Part shown: piece by piece, positions 1 to 7,130 of the stretch
Position numbering within the stretch: position 1 is the first letter of the stretch
Layout: each line of letters opens with the position of its first letter
Origin: Actinoallomurus soli
GTDB taxonomy: Bacteria > Actinomycetota > Actinomycetes > Streptosporangiales > Streptosporangiaceae
NCBI RefSeq assembly: GCF_024055715.1
Contig: NZ_JAMXMV010000016.1
Coordinates: 1 to 64,000 of the forward strand
Direction: 5' to 3'
DNA: 64,000 nucleotides
Notes under the pieces: generated by a model
The model's database searches: none
The model's input: only the letters and a program-made list of their open reading frames with translations
Told to the model about the DNA's origin: nothing
Position numbers and translations under genes: made by a program

Positions 1-58
1 GCAGCAACGGCTCGATCCGCTGCCAGGCCGCATCGGTTAACTCATGTCGCCGGACCAT
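1..58 (-). mobile_element. IS5-family transposase, N-terminal fragment at window edge
   Basis: Reading leftwards from the ATG at 58, the frame encodes MVRRHELTDAAWQRIEPLL and runs off the window. This is the characteristic N-terminus of IS5-type transposases with the DUF4096 helix-turn-helix region. Only 19 residues are visible, so it is unclear whether the element is complete outside the window. Another IS remnant follows within 100 bp, suggesting a junction that collects insertions. The family call rests on motif recognition only. Confidence 0.75.
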
Positions 59-141
59 GACACACCATCAAAGCCCGTCACAAGATCGACCTCAGCCGAA
101 CGCCAAGATCTACCGGACACGCCCTAGTACTGCAACGGCAC

Positions 142-300
142 TTATGTGAGTGGATAACCGCGTCGTCGGTAATGGCTGAGGCGGGCTTGGTACTGGCGTC
201 GGCGGCGCCAGATCGACCAGGCCCAGACATGTTCGGTGATGTGAACGCCGTGGATGATCAGCTTGATCAACAGCCGGCGGATCGCCGGTAGCGTGGAGAA
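142..300 (-). pseudogene. C-terminal remnant of an IS701-like (DDE) transposase
   Basis: The minus strand has an open frame ending at a TAA (142-144). It contains TLPAIRRLLIKLIIHGVH followed by EHVWAWSIWRRRRQYQARL, the Trp/Arg-rich tail typical of IS701-type transposases (W.WS.WRRRHQ.R). An in-frame stop lies immediately upstream (about 301-303) and no start or catalytic core is present, so this is a dead 3' fragment. The bases between 110 and 141 may include the old element end; no clear inverted terminal repeat or target duplication can be assigned. Confidence 0.65.
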
Positions 301-613
301 CTAGGCCAAGCCGTGTATGGCGGCTCGCGGGACGCACCTCGCCGCCTCCGGCCGGTGGCGCACCGTTCCCATGTCGCTCCACAGTCGCCTCCCGTCGTCG
401 CGCCCTGCGGTCGCCGCCGGGGCCGTCCGCTGCAACATGCGGCGCTATCCAGCAATATCCGGCGAAACGCACGGTCCTGCCCGCGATGACGCAGCTCAGC
501 ACCTGTGGCCGATGGTCGAGCTGCGGCGTAACAGGGCGCAATCGCTCCGTCATTCCGCGGCAACTCGTCCTTCTTAGCGTCCCCGGCGGGGATCGACGCA
601 ACGAAGGAGAGAC
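301..613. other. Intergenic region, no gene recognised
   Basis: About 310 bases between the transposase remnant and the permease start. Short frames here have no recognisable homology and look like shadows of GC-rich sequence. The only functional element I can point to is the ribosome binding site GAAGGAGA just before the permease ATG at 614. No convincing promoter boxes or riboswitch fold were seen. Confidence 0.5.
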
Positions 614-2287
614 ATGGATCTGGCGGAGAATCCGGCGCTGGAGGACTACTCCCTCCGCTACGCACCCAGCGCCTTCCGTTCCTGGTCGCCATGGATGGTC
701 TTTTTGAGCTGCCTGGTCGGCCTGTCGGCCATGGCCGGCTACGCGCTCGACGCCGCGTTCGTGAACGCCTTCGGATTCGGCAACGCGCTCATCGGCTTCG
801 CGGTCGCCACTGCGGTGACCTTCCCGCTGACCCTCGTCGCCGCGTTCGCCATCGCGCGACGGCACATCGACATCGACCTGCTCACCCGTGGCGCCGGCTT
901 CGGCTACCTGGGGTCGACGCTCACCTCGCTCGTCTACGCCACCTACACCCTGATCTTCCTCGCGTACGAGGGCGCCATCATGGCGCAGGCGCTGACCGCA
1001 CTGACGCACCTCGAGCTCCACGTCTCGTACGCGGTCGTCGCCCTGGTGATGATCCCGCTGACGGTGTACGGCATGACGTTCAGCGCGAAGTTCCAGGCAT
1101 GGACATGGCCGATCTGGGTCGCGCTGATCGGGCTGGCGCTCTGGTCGGCGGCGACCGCGCCGCACGCGGTGCACGACATGGTCAGGCCGCACGTTCCCGC
1201 GGCGGCGGCCACCGGGGTCACCGTGCTGGCGGTGTTCACGATCGCCGCCGCCCAACTCTCGCTCGCCGCGCAGGTCGGCGAGCAGGGCGACTACCTGCGG
1301 CTGATGCCCGATCCACGGCCGGGCCGCGCCGGCCGGTGGAAGCTCGCGGTGATCTTCGGCGGGCCGGGCCTGACGTTGTTCGCGGTGGTGATCTTCTTCG
1401 CGTCGACGCTCCTCGTCGGGTACGCCGAGACGCAGACCACGCCGGACCGGGCGGCCGAACCGGTGGAGCTGTTCACCGTGGTCTACCAGCGGATGACCGG
1501 CAGCCATACGGTCGCGCTCCTGCTCGCCGGCCTGCTGGTCCTGCTCTCCCAAATCAAGATCAACATCATGAACACCTACTCGGGGTCGCTGTCCTGGTCG
1601 AACTTCTTCTCCCGGCTGCTGCACCGTCACCCGGGCCGGGCGGCGTGGGTGTTCCTGCAGGTGGCGCTCGCGCTGCTGCTCATGGAGCTGGACGTCTACC
1701 ACCACATCGTCACGGTCCTCTCCTGGTACGCGAACCTCGGGATCGCCTGGATCGCCGCCGTCGGCTCCGACCTGCTCATCAACAAGCGGCTGCTCAAGCT
1801 GTCCCCGGCGGGCGTGGAGTTCCGTCGCGCCCACCTCTACAACGTGAACCCGGTCGGCTTCGGCTCGATGGCGGTCGCGGCGGTCGTCGCGATCGCCGCC
1901 TACTACGGGGCGTTCGGGGCGACCGCCGCCGCGCTCTCGCCGTTCATCGCGCTGGTCCTGGCGTTCCTGCTGCCGCCGATCGTCGCCGCCGCCACGCGCG
2001 GTCGCTGGTACATCGCGCGTACGAGCGACCTGCCGGCGGACGTGGAGGTGCTGCCGTGCACGGTCTGCGCCGGTTCGTACGACGCCGCGGACATGGCCGC
2101 CTGCCCGTTCCACGACGGGACGATCTGCTCACTGTGCTGCTCGACCGAGGGCTCGTGCCGCGACCGGTGTAAACCGAACGCCTGGCGCCCGGTCGGGGAG
2201 CCGACTCTCCTCGGGATGCCGGAGAAGCGCACGGCGGCCCTGCCCGCGGCGGTCACCGCGTCCACCGAGGAGATGGGGCGGCGATGA
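614..2287 (+). CDS. NCS1-family purine/cytosine-type permease with Cys-rich C-terminal tail
   Basis: A 557-residue polytopic membrane protein, with GAAGGAGA 5-6 bases before the ATG. The N-terminus (DYSLRYAPSAFRSWSP) and the long run of hydrophobic helices from about residue 25 to 470 fit the nucleobase:cation symporter-1 family (cytosine, allantoin and related permeases). After the last helix comes an unusual tail at about residues 475-525 with CTVC, CPF, CSLCC and CRDRC clusters, around nine cysteines, resembling a cytoplasmic metal-binding knuckle. A GntR regulator, an amidase and a small protein follow on the same strand, so the imported substrate is probably a nitrogen-rich amide or base hydrolysed by the amidase. 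The substrate itself cannot be read from sequence. Confidence 0.8.
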   Translation: MDLAENPALEDYSLRYAPSAFRSWSPWMVFLSCLVGLSAMAGYALDAAFVNAFGFGNALIGFAVATAVTFPLTLVAAFAIARRHIDIDLLTRGAGFGYLGSTLTSLVYATYTLIFLAYEGAIMAQALTALTHLELHVSYAVVALVMIPLTVYGMTFSAKFQAWTWPIWVALIGLALWSAATAPHAVHDMVRPHVPAAAATGVTVLAVFTIAAAQLSLAAQVGEQGDYLRLMPDPRPGRAGRWKLAVIFGGPGLTLFAVVIFFASTLLVGYAETQTTPDRAAEPVELFTVVYQRMTGSHTVALLLAGLLVLLSQIKINIMNTYSGSLSWSNFFSRLLHRHPGRAAWVFLQVALALLLMELDVYHHIVTVLSWYANLGIAWIAAVGSDLLINKRLLKLSPAGVEFRRAHLYNVNPVGFGSMAVAAVVAIAAYYGAFGATAAALSPFIALVLAFLLPPIVAAATRGRWYIARTSDLPADVEVLPCTVCAGSYDAADMAACPFHDGTICSLCCSTEGSCRDRCKPNAWRPVGEPTLLGMPEKRTAALPAAVTASTEEMGRR

Positions 2288-2342
2288 CCGAGCGGAGCGA
2301 GGGAAGCGAAAGCACGGTCGGCTCTCCGGCGAAGGAGGGCTC

Positions 2343-3212
2343 GTGACGAGGTCGCTCATGATCAGGCCGCGTAACACCCGGGTGATGGACCGGGAATCAC
2401 GGCGAAATGGACCGACCGTAATGTGCCCGCCCATGGCGGCTCGGGGGTATGGACTGGGCGGAGCGCAGGACGCCCAGGTCCGTCGGCTGCGCGACCTGCT
2501 GCGCTCGGCGGTCCTGCGCGGCCGCTTCGACGGCGGGCAGTTGCCCGGCGAGGCGGAGCTGATGGCCTCGTACGGTGCGACCCGGGCGACGGTACGCGAG
2601 GCCCTTGACCTGCTCCGCCGCGAAGGGCTGATCGACCGGCGGCAGGGAGTCGGCACCCACGTCGTCGTCAACGCCGTCCTGGCCCGGATGGCCGAGGCGC
2701 ACGGCGCGGCCGACCCGATGGCGGACAGCATCTTCAACCGGCGGATGCGCCCCCGCGTGCTCGACCGCTCGGAGGTTCCGCTGCCCGCGGCCGCCGCCGA
2801 ACGCCTCGGCGCGCCTCCCGGCGCGCCGTGCCTCCGGTTGGAGTACGTCGCCCTGGTCGAGGACGAACCGACCGCGCTGGCCACCAACTACGTGCTGTTC
2901 CCGGAGGGTGAGCGGCTGCTCGCCCCGCCCTTCGACTCCGACTGGTACGCCCTGCTGCGCGAGGCGGGTCTCCGCTTCGGCGAGTCGGAGTTCATCATGG
3001 GCTGTTCTGCCGCCGATCCGGCCACGGCGTCGCTGCTCGCCGTCGCCGCAGGCGCTCCGTTGATCACGTTCGAGCAGGTGATCCGCGATCCGGACGGGCG
3101 GCCGTTCAACCTGGCGCACATTCACACGCGCGGCGACCGCTTCCTCTTCGTGTCCCGCGCCGTACGGACCCACACCACGGCATCGCGTCCCGGACGTCCC
3201 CTCGAGTCCTGA
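2343..3212 (+). CDS. GntR-family transcriptional regulator, HutC/UTRA type
   Basis: A 289-residue frame with an N-terminal winged helix-turn-helix (about residues 45-110, including LPGEAELMASYGATRATVRE) and a C-terminal UTRA-type ligand domain (about 140-280, with LGAPPGAPCLRLEYVAL and DPDGRPFNLAHIHT). The GTG at 2343 has AAGGAGGG a few bases upstream, which supports it, but the N-terminus would then be about 40 residues longer than usual. ATGs at 2421 and 2433 are credible alternatives. It lies 55 bases after the permease and before the amidase, so it probably controls this module in response to the substrate or its breakdown product. The palindromes upstream of the amidase are candidate operators. 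Confidence 0.85.
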   Translation: MTRSLMIRPRNTRVMDRESRRNGPTVMCPPMAARGYGLGGAQDAQVRRLRDLLRSAVLRGRFDGGQLPGEAELMASYGATRATVREALDLLRREGLIDRRQGVGTHVVVNAVLARMAEAHGAADPMADSIFNRRMRPRVLDRSEVPLPAAAAERLGAPPGAPCLRLEYVALVEDEPTALATNYVLFPEGERLLAPPFDSDWYALLREAGLRFGESEFIMGCSAADPATASLLAVAAGAPLITFEQVIRDPDGRPFNLAHIHTRGDRFLFVSRAVRTHTTASRPGRPLES

Positions 3213-3322
3213 CTCCGCTTCGTGGCGCCCGAGCCGCCCCGCCGAGTCCGGGGCGAGCCGTCTCATCGAGCACTGAGCCGGCGTCGTTGCACTCGACCCG
3301 GCTGAAAGAGCCCGGACCCGCA

Positions 3323-3382
3323 CCGTCCGCCGTACGGACGGCCGCGCGGGCCCTGACCCCCGACCGCCCGTACGGGCGGTCG
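3323..3382. promoter_or_regulatory. Two inverted repeats upstream of the amidase, candidate GntR operators
   Basis: At 3323-3341 there is a 7-bp-arm inverted repeat (CCGTCCG, 5-bp spacer, CGGACGG). At 3361-3382 lies a perfect 22-bp palindrome centred on TA (arms CGACCGCCCGT / ACGGGCGGTCG). The second ends 23 bases before the amidase ATG, just upstream of its ribosome binding site. GntR proteins bind short palindromes as dimers, so this placement next to a gntR gene suggests an operator. A hairpin acting on transcription or translation is the alternative. Confidence 0.45.
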
Positions 3383-3405
3383 CATCCCCCTTGGAGGAGA
3401 CCCCT

Positions 3406-4830
3406 ATGGAGACACCCCTGACCGTGACCGAGGCCGCGGCGGCCCTGCGCGCGGGAGCGGTGACGAGCACCGAGTTGACCCGCGCGGCGATCGCCCAAGC
3501 CGACCGGCTCGACGGCGAACTCGGCACGTACCTCACCCGCTTCGACGAGACCGCGCTCGCCGCGGCCGAACGCGCCGACCGGGAACTCGCGGACGGCATC
3601 GACCGCGGACCCCTGCACGGCATTCCGTTCGGGGTAAAGGACATCCTCGCCGCGTCCGAGGGGCCGACCACGGCGCAGAGCCTGGTCCTCGCCCTAGAGT
3701 GGGGGGCCGGCAAGGACGCTCCGGTGGTCTCCCGGCTCAAGGCCGCCGGGGCGGTGATCACCGGCAAGGTCACGACCATGGAATTCGCCTGCGGCATGCC
3801 CGACCCGAATAAGCCGTTCCCGATCCCCCGGAACCCCTGGGACACCGCCACCTGGCCGGGCGGGTCGAGTTCCGGTACGGGCAGCGGTGTCGCGGCCGGC
3901 ATGTTCTTCGCCGGGCTCGGCACCGACACCGCCGGCAGCATCCGCATCCCGTCGGCGTTCTGCGGGGTCACCGGGCTGATGCCGACGTTCGGCCGGGTGC
4001 CGAAGTCCGGGTGCGCGCCGCTCGGCTACAGCCTCGACCACGTCGGCCCGCTGGCTCGCAGCGCCCGCGACTGCGCCGCCATCCTCGAGATCATCGCGGG
4101 CCACCACCCGAGCGACCCGGACTGCGTCGACCAGCCGTTCACCATGCCGGACCTGGACGCTTCGCTGGAGGGCGTACGGATCGGCGTCGTCCGTGAGCAT
4201 CACTTTCCGGCGGACGCGGACCCTGCGCTCGCCCCGGCGTTCGACGGGGCGCTCGCCGCACTGACCGGGCTCGGGGCGACGCTCACCGAGATCTCGCTGC
4301 CGTACTGGTCGGAGATGCTGGTCGCCAACATCGTCACGATGGCCTCCGAGGCGTTCGCCTACCACCGCAACGACCTGGTCGGCCGGTGGGAGGACTACTT
4401 CTCGGCGACCCGGCTGATGCTGGCCCGCGGCGCGCTGGTGTCCGGCGCTGACTATGTTCAGGCCCAGCGCGTCCGGCGGGTCGCGCAGGACGCGGTGGCG
4501 CGGCTGTTCGACGACGTCGACGTCATCGTCTGCCCGACCACGGCGATGGGCGCGCCGCGCTATGAGGACGTGACCGACGCCGACGGCAACATCAACATCG
4601 AGGGGCTGTTCCAGTACATCTTCACGCAGTACTGGGACTGCATCGGCAACCCCGTCCTGGCCGCGCCGATGGGCTTCACCGCATCCGGCCTGCCGCTGTC
4701 GATCCAGTTCGCCGGCCCGGCATTCGGTGAGGCCGCGATCCTCGCCGCCGGCAACGCCTTCCAGCAGGTCACCGACTGGCACCGCCGCGTGCCCGAACTC
4801 GCCGCCGCCCTCACCACCGCCACCGCCTGA
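3406..4830 (+). CDS. Amidase (amidase-signature family, AtzE/GatA-like)
   Basis: A 474-residue enzyme starting at the ATG preceded by GGAGGAG; a slightly longer TTG start at 3391 would overlap that ribosome binding site and is rejected. It shows the amidase-signature catalytic set: the lysine in HGIPFGVKDIL (about residue 75), the Gly/Ser loop WPGGSSSGTGSG (about 150-161), and the acyl-enzyme serine in GTDTAGSIRIPS (about 175). The family hydrolyses linear amides through a Ser-cisSer-Lys triad. It is encoded with an NCS1 permease, a UTRA regulator and a small partner 16 bases downstream. That suggests cytoplasmic cleavage of an imported ureide, carboxamide or s-triazine-like ring product. The exact substrate is unknown. 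Confidence 0.85.
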   Translation: METPLTVTEAAAALRAGAVTSTELTRAAIAQADRLDGELGTYLTRFDETALAAAERADRELADGIDRGPLHGIPFGVKDILAASEGPTTAQSLVLALEWGAGKDAPVVSRLKAAGAVITGKVTTMEFACGMPDPNKPFPIPRNPWDTATWPGGSSSGTGSGVAAGMFFAGLGTDTAGSIRIPSAFCGVTGLMPTFGRVPKSGCAPLGYSLDHVGPLARSARDCAAILEIIAGHHPSDPDCVDQPFTMPDLDASLEGVRIGVVREHHFPADADPALAPAFDGALAALTGLGATLTEISLPYWSEMLVANIVTMASEAFAYHRNDLVGRWEDYFSATRLMLARGALVSGADYVQAQRVRRVAQDAVARLFDDVDVIVCPTTAMGAPRYEDVTDADGNINIEGLFQYIFTQYWDCIGNPVLAAPMGFTASGLPLSIQFAGPAFGEAAILAAGNAFQQVTDWHRRVPELAAALTTATA

Positions 4831-4846
4831 TCCGAGGAGAACACAG

Positions 4847-5101
4847 ATGACCACCACCCCGTCGCCCATCGCACCGCCCGGCCCGGCCGCCGCACCGGAC
4901 GCGCAGGCGCTCGCCGACGTCGGCGTACTGCTGACGCGTGCCGGCCTGACCGTCCGCGAGCCGGAGACCGCCCTACTGGCCGCCGGATATGAGGCACAGA
5001 ACGCCGGGGTTGCCCTGCTGTATGCGGTATCCGAGGCCCGCTACGTCGACCCCGCGCTCCGATTCCGCGCCGACGCCCGGATCGTCGACTGGGCCGACTG
5101 A
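4847..5101 (+). CDS. Small orphan protein next to the amidase (possible AtzG-like partner)
   Basis: 84 residues beginning MTTTPSPIAPPGP, with GAGGAGA upstream and 16 bases of spacing after the amidase stop, so it is almost certainly co-transcribed. The first 20 residues are Pro/Ala-rich; the rest looks like a compact helical domain ending in RFRADARIVDWAD. I do not recognise the family. Some amidases of this type (AtzE) need a small partner, AtzG, encoded next to them, and size and position fit that idea, but no diagnostic motif is visible. A permease- or amidase-associated chaperone is equally possible. Confidence 0.55.
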   Translation: MTTTPSPIAPPGPAAAPDAQALADVGVLLTRAGLTVREPETALLAAGYEAQNAGVALLYAVSEARYVDPALRFRADARIVDWAD

Positions 5102-5178
5102 ACCGGTCGGCGCCCCGCCGGTCGGAGCGGCGTCAGCCATTCCGACCGGCGGCGCGAGTATCTCTGTCAGACGAATAC

Positions 5179-5218
5179 ACAGATCGGCCGCGCCCTGCAC
5201 AGATCGGCTGCGCCCTGC
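5179..5218. repeat. 20-bp tandem duplication
   Basis: Two adjacent 20-bp units differing at one base (ACAGATCGGCYGCGCCCTGC). They lie in the degraded stretch between the amidase module and DUF6204, just beyond the stop of the broken secreted-protein remnant. No function is assigned. Confidence 0.8.
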
Positions 5219-5240
5219 GAGGAACGATGCTGCATCGCCG

Positions 5241-5538
5241 TTACGCGGGACGCTTCCACAGCTTCGGGTAGGCGTGCGGGCGCTGGGCGTACTTCGACGG
5301 CTCGCACCGCGAGGTGCCGTCCGCGGGCGTCGAGATCGTTGTGCAGGTCCAGCCCTGCTGGCATGCCTTTGTTTTGGGAGAACGGCCCCGACCCGTTCAC
5401 CGGGTGCCAGTTACGCCGGCCGATATCCTCACCGACGATCGGCCGCCGCCGCAGGCCCTCGGCCCCGCGGTCCCGGTCCGGCGGGCCGAGCCGGCCTCGG
5501 GCTCCCCGCCCGGGAACGCCGGATCGACCTGCCGACAC
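5241..5538 (-). pseudogene. Frameshifted remnant of an unidentified (probably secreted) protein
   Basis: On the minus strand one frame reads GRRNWHPVNGSGPFSQNK and then loses sense. The adjacent frame continues as KACQQGWTCTTISTP, then RCEPSKYAQRPHAYPKLW, ending at a TAA at 5241-5243. Removing one A from the A-rich run near 5370-5375 joins the two into one plausible Cys-containing C-terminus. Upstream of about 5450 the frame has no believable start. I read it as the decayed 3' end of a gene. The family is unknown; paired cysteines suggest an extracellular protein. A sequencing indel cannot be excluded, but the missing 5' end argues for real decay. Confidence 0.4.
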
Positions 5539-5571
5539 GACAGGGCGGCATCGCGCCTCCCTGTGGGCTCC

Positions 5572-5928
5572 TCAGGCGTTCTTGCGGGCGGCGCGGCGTT
5601 GCCGTGCGCCCAGGGGCGCCTGGGAGAGGTCCTCGGCGCTGGACCTCAGGTTCTTGTAGCCGTAGCCGCGCCCGGTCAGCCACGCCCGCGCCGCCTCCTC
5701 CGCGCGTTCGGTCGCGACCAGGATGTCCTCCGCCGCCTCTCCCGTCTCCTGGAACCGGAAGGTGAAGGCGGGCCGGGCGGCGAGGTCGTAGCTGAGGTGG
5801 CCTTCGGGGGTGAAGGCCGCGGTCAGGACGTCATGCTCTTCGGCCTCGGCGAGGAGCTCGGCGCGCTGCTCGGCGGTGAGCCCGTCGAAGACGCCCCGGA
5901 CCATGATGCGGAAGGTGCGCGTACTCAT
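5572..5928 (-). CDS. DUF6204-family protein
   Basis: 118 residues beginning MSTRTFRIMVRGVFDGLT. The pattern VRG.FDGLT.EQRAELLAEA, FTPEGHLSYDLAARPAFTFR, GRGYGYKNLR and SQAPLGARQRRAARK is that of small actinobacterial proteins annotated as DUF6204; function is unknown. It looks cytoplasmic, with no signal peptide. It starts 9 bases after the stop of the GH26-like lipoprotein gene and reads the same way, so the two may share a transcript, though a functional link is not evident. Confidence 0.75.
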   Translation of the reverse strand: MSTRTFRIMVRGVFDGLTAEQRAELLAEAEEHDVLTAAFTPEGHLSYDLAARPAFTFRFQETGEAAEDILVATERAEEAARAWLTGRGYGYKNLRSSAEDLSQAPLGARQRRAARKNA

Positions 5929-5937
5929 CCTCTGACC

Positions 5938-7032
5938 CTAGTGAGCCGCCGTCGGGTTCAGGTAGGAATTTCGGCCCGCCGCGGCGTACGAGGTGAGCAT
6001 GCCCGGTCCGTTGTCGACCTTCAGGTTGCAGCCCGGCCCCGCGTCGAACCGGACGAGCCCGGCGATGTTGGGGTACTTGCTCCGGAGCACGCCGGGAATC
6101 GCGCGGTACCACTCGACCGAGCGCTTGGGATCGGCCGGGTCGTACTGCGTGCCGTACTCCGGGAGGATGAACGGCTTCTTGGCGAACCCGTGCTGCTGGA
6201 AGAAGCGGTACGTCGGGCCGACCTTCTCGTCGAACGTGTGCCACGGCCCGTTGTGGCACTTGTAGAAGTTGTACGGGTCCCAGCCCACCCAGTCGGCGTA
6301 CGCGTCACCGGGGTAGGAGTCGAGCATCCGCTGCGGGTTGACTCCGCTCATCGTGCCGGTGACGACCCAGACCCACACGACGTTCGTGACGCCGGCCTTC
6401 TGGAAGACGTCGTGGACGTGCCGGGCGGCCGCGACGTACTCCGCCGCGCTGCCCTTCATCTCGCCCTTGTTCTGGTGCCGGTCCATCTCCGGGTCGAAGG
6501 ACATGAAGACCTTCTTGCCGTACGCCTTCACGCGCTCGGCGACCGGCTCGATCACGGAGCGGTCGTAGGTGCCGGCCGCGATGTCACGCCACTTGTAGCT
6601 CTGCTGGGTCTGGTAGACCTTGCTCTCCCAGGCGAAGAAGAGCAGCCGGTTCTGTCCGAGCACGCGTTCGGAGGCGTCCGGGAAACGTCCCGGCCCGGGG
6701 GCGTTCGAGAAGTCGTGGAAGCGCAGGGTGAGGTCGAAGCGCCGGCCGATCTTGCTCTCGATGTCGGTCACGGCCGAGGTGAGGGACTTGCCCTGCACCG
6801 AGTAGATGCCCCAGTAGGCGCCGCACTTCGGCATGAGCTTGGCGTCGGCGCCGCAGTCTCCGCCCGGTGTGGCCGACCGGCCCTCCGCGAGGGCGACCGC
6901 CCTCGCGGGCGTCTTCCCGCCCTTGCCGTCGTTGCCGGACGCGGAGCCGCAGGCGGACAGCACGGCGCCCGCGCCGACCAGCAGCACCGCCGACAGGGCG
7001 GCGACGCGCCCGCGTGCTCTGACGATCCTCAT
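5938..7032 (-). CDS. Lipoprotein with GH26-like glycoside hydrolase domain
   Basis: 364 residues from the ATG at 7032, chosen because it begins a textbook lipoprotein signal (basic MRIVRARGR, hydrophobic core, lipobox LSAC with Cys28) and has GGGAGG upstream. The rest resembles the TIM barrel of family 26 glycosidases (mannanase-type). It has WVWVVTG after a central strand, GWDPYNFY, and FILPEYGT carrying the likely nucleophile Glu; the acid/base is probably the Glu in FDPEMDRH, but the usual PxHExN context is not seen. It is probably anchored on the outer membrane face and acts on an extracellular polysaccharide. It lies at one edge of the exopolysaccharide locus, so trimming or releasing that polymer is a reasonable guess. 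Confidence 0.65.
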   Translation of the reverse strand: MRIVRARGRVAALSAVLLVGAGAVLSACGSASGNDGKGGKTPARAVALAEGRSATPGGDCGADAKLMPKCGAYWGIYSVQGKSLTSAVTDIESKIGRRFDLTLRFHDFSNAPGPGRFPDASERVLGQNRLLFFAWESKVYQTQQSYKWRDIAAGTYDRSVIEPVAERVKAYGKKVFMSFDPEMDRHQNKGEMKGSAAEYVAAARHVHDVFQKAGVTNVVWVWVVTGTMSGVNPQRMLDSYPGDAYADWVGWDPYNFYKCHNGPWHTFDEKVGPTYRFFQQHGFAKKPFILPEYGTQYDPADPKRSVEWYRAIPGVLRSKYPNIAGLVRFDAGPGCNLKVDNGPGMLTSYAAAGRNSYLNPTAAH

Positions 7033-7069
7033 GTGCCAAAGCCTCCCATTCCCCAGGCCCCCAACGCGG

Positions 7070-7104
7070 GATCGGGGAATCACCCGGTGGGTGATTCCCC
7101 GATC
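7070..7104 (-). terminator. Perfect 16-bp-arm hairpin between the two secreted-protein genes
   Basis: Arms 7070-7085 and 7089-7104 are exact reverse complements around a GGT loop, in the gap between the fibrinogen-domain gene (stop at 7131) and the GH26-like gene (start at 7032), both on the minus strand. No T-run follows on the transcribed side, so it may be a factor-dependent terminator, an attenuator or an mRNA stabiliser. Confidence 0.6.
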
Positions 7105-7130
7105 ACGATGATGCGGAAGGTGATTTCGGA

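Noticed and set aside
110-2113. Long minus-strand frame (667 codons) opposite the permease
   Set aside because: It is antisense to a clear membrane transporter gene, has Arg/Asp/Gly-rich composition of a GC-driven shadow, and no domain is recognisable.
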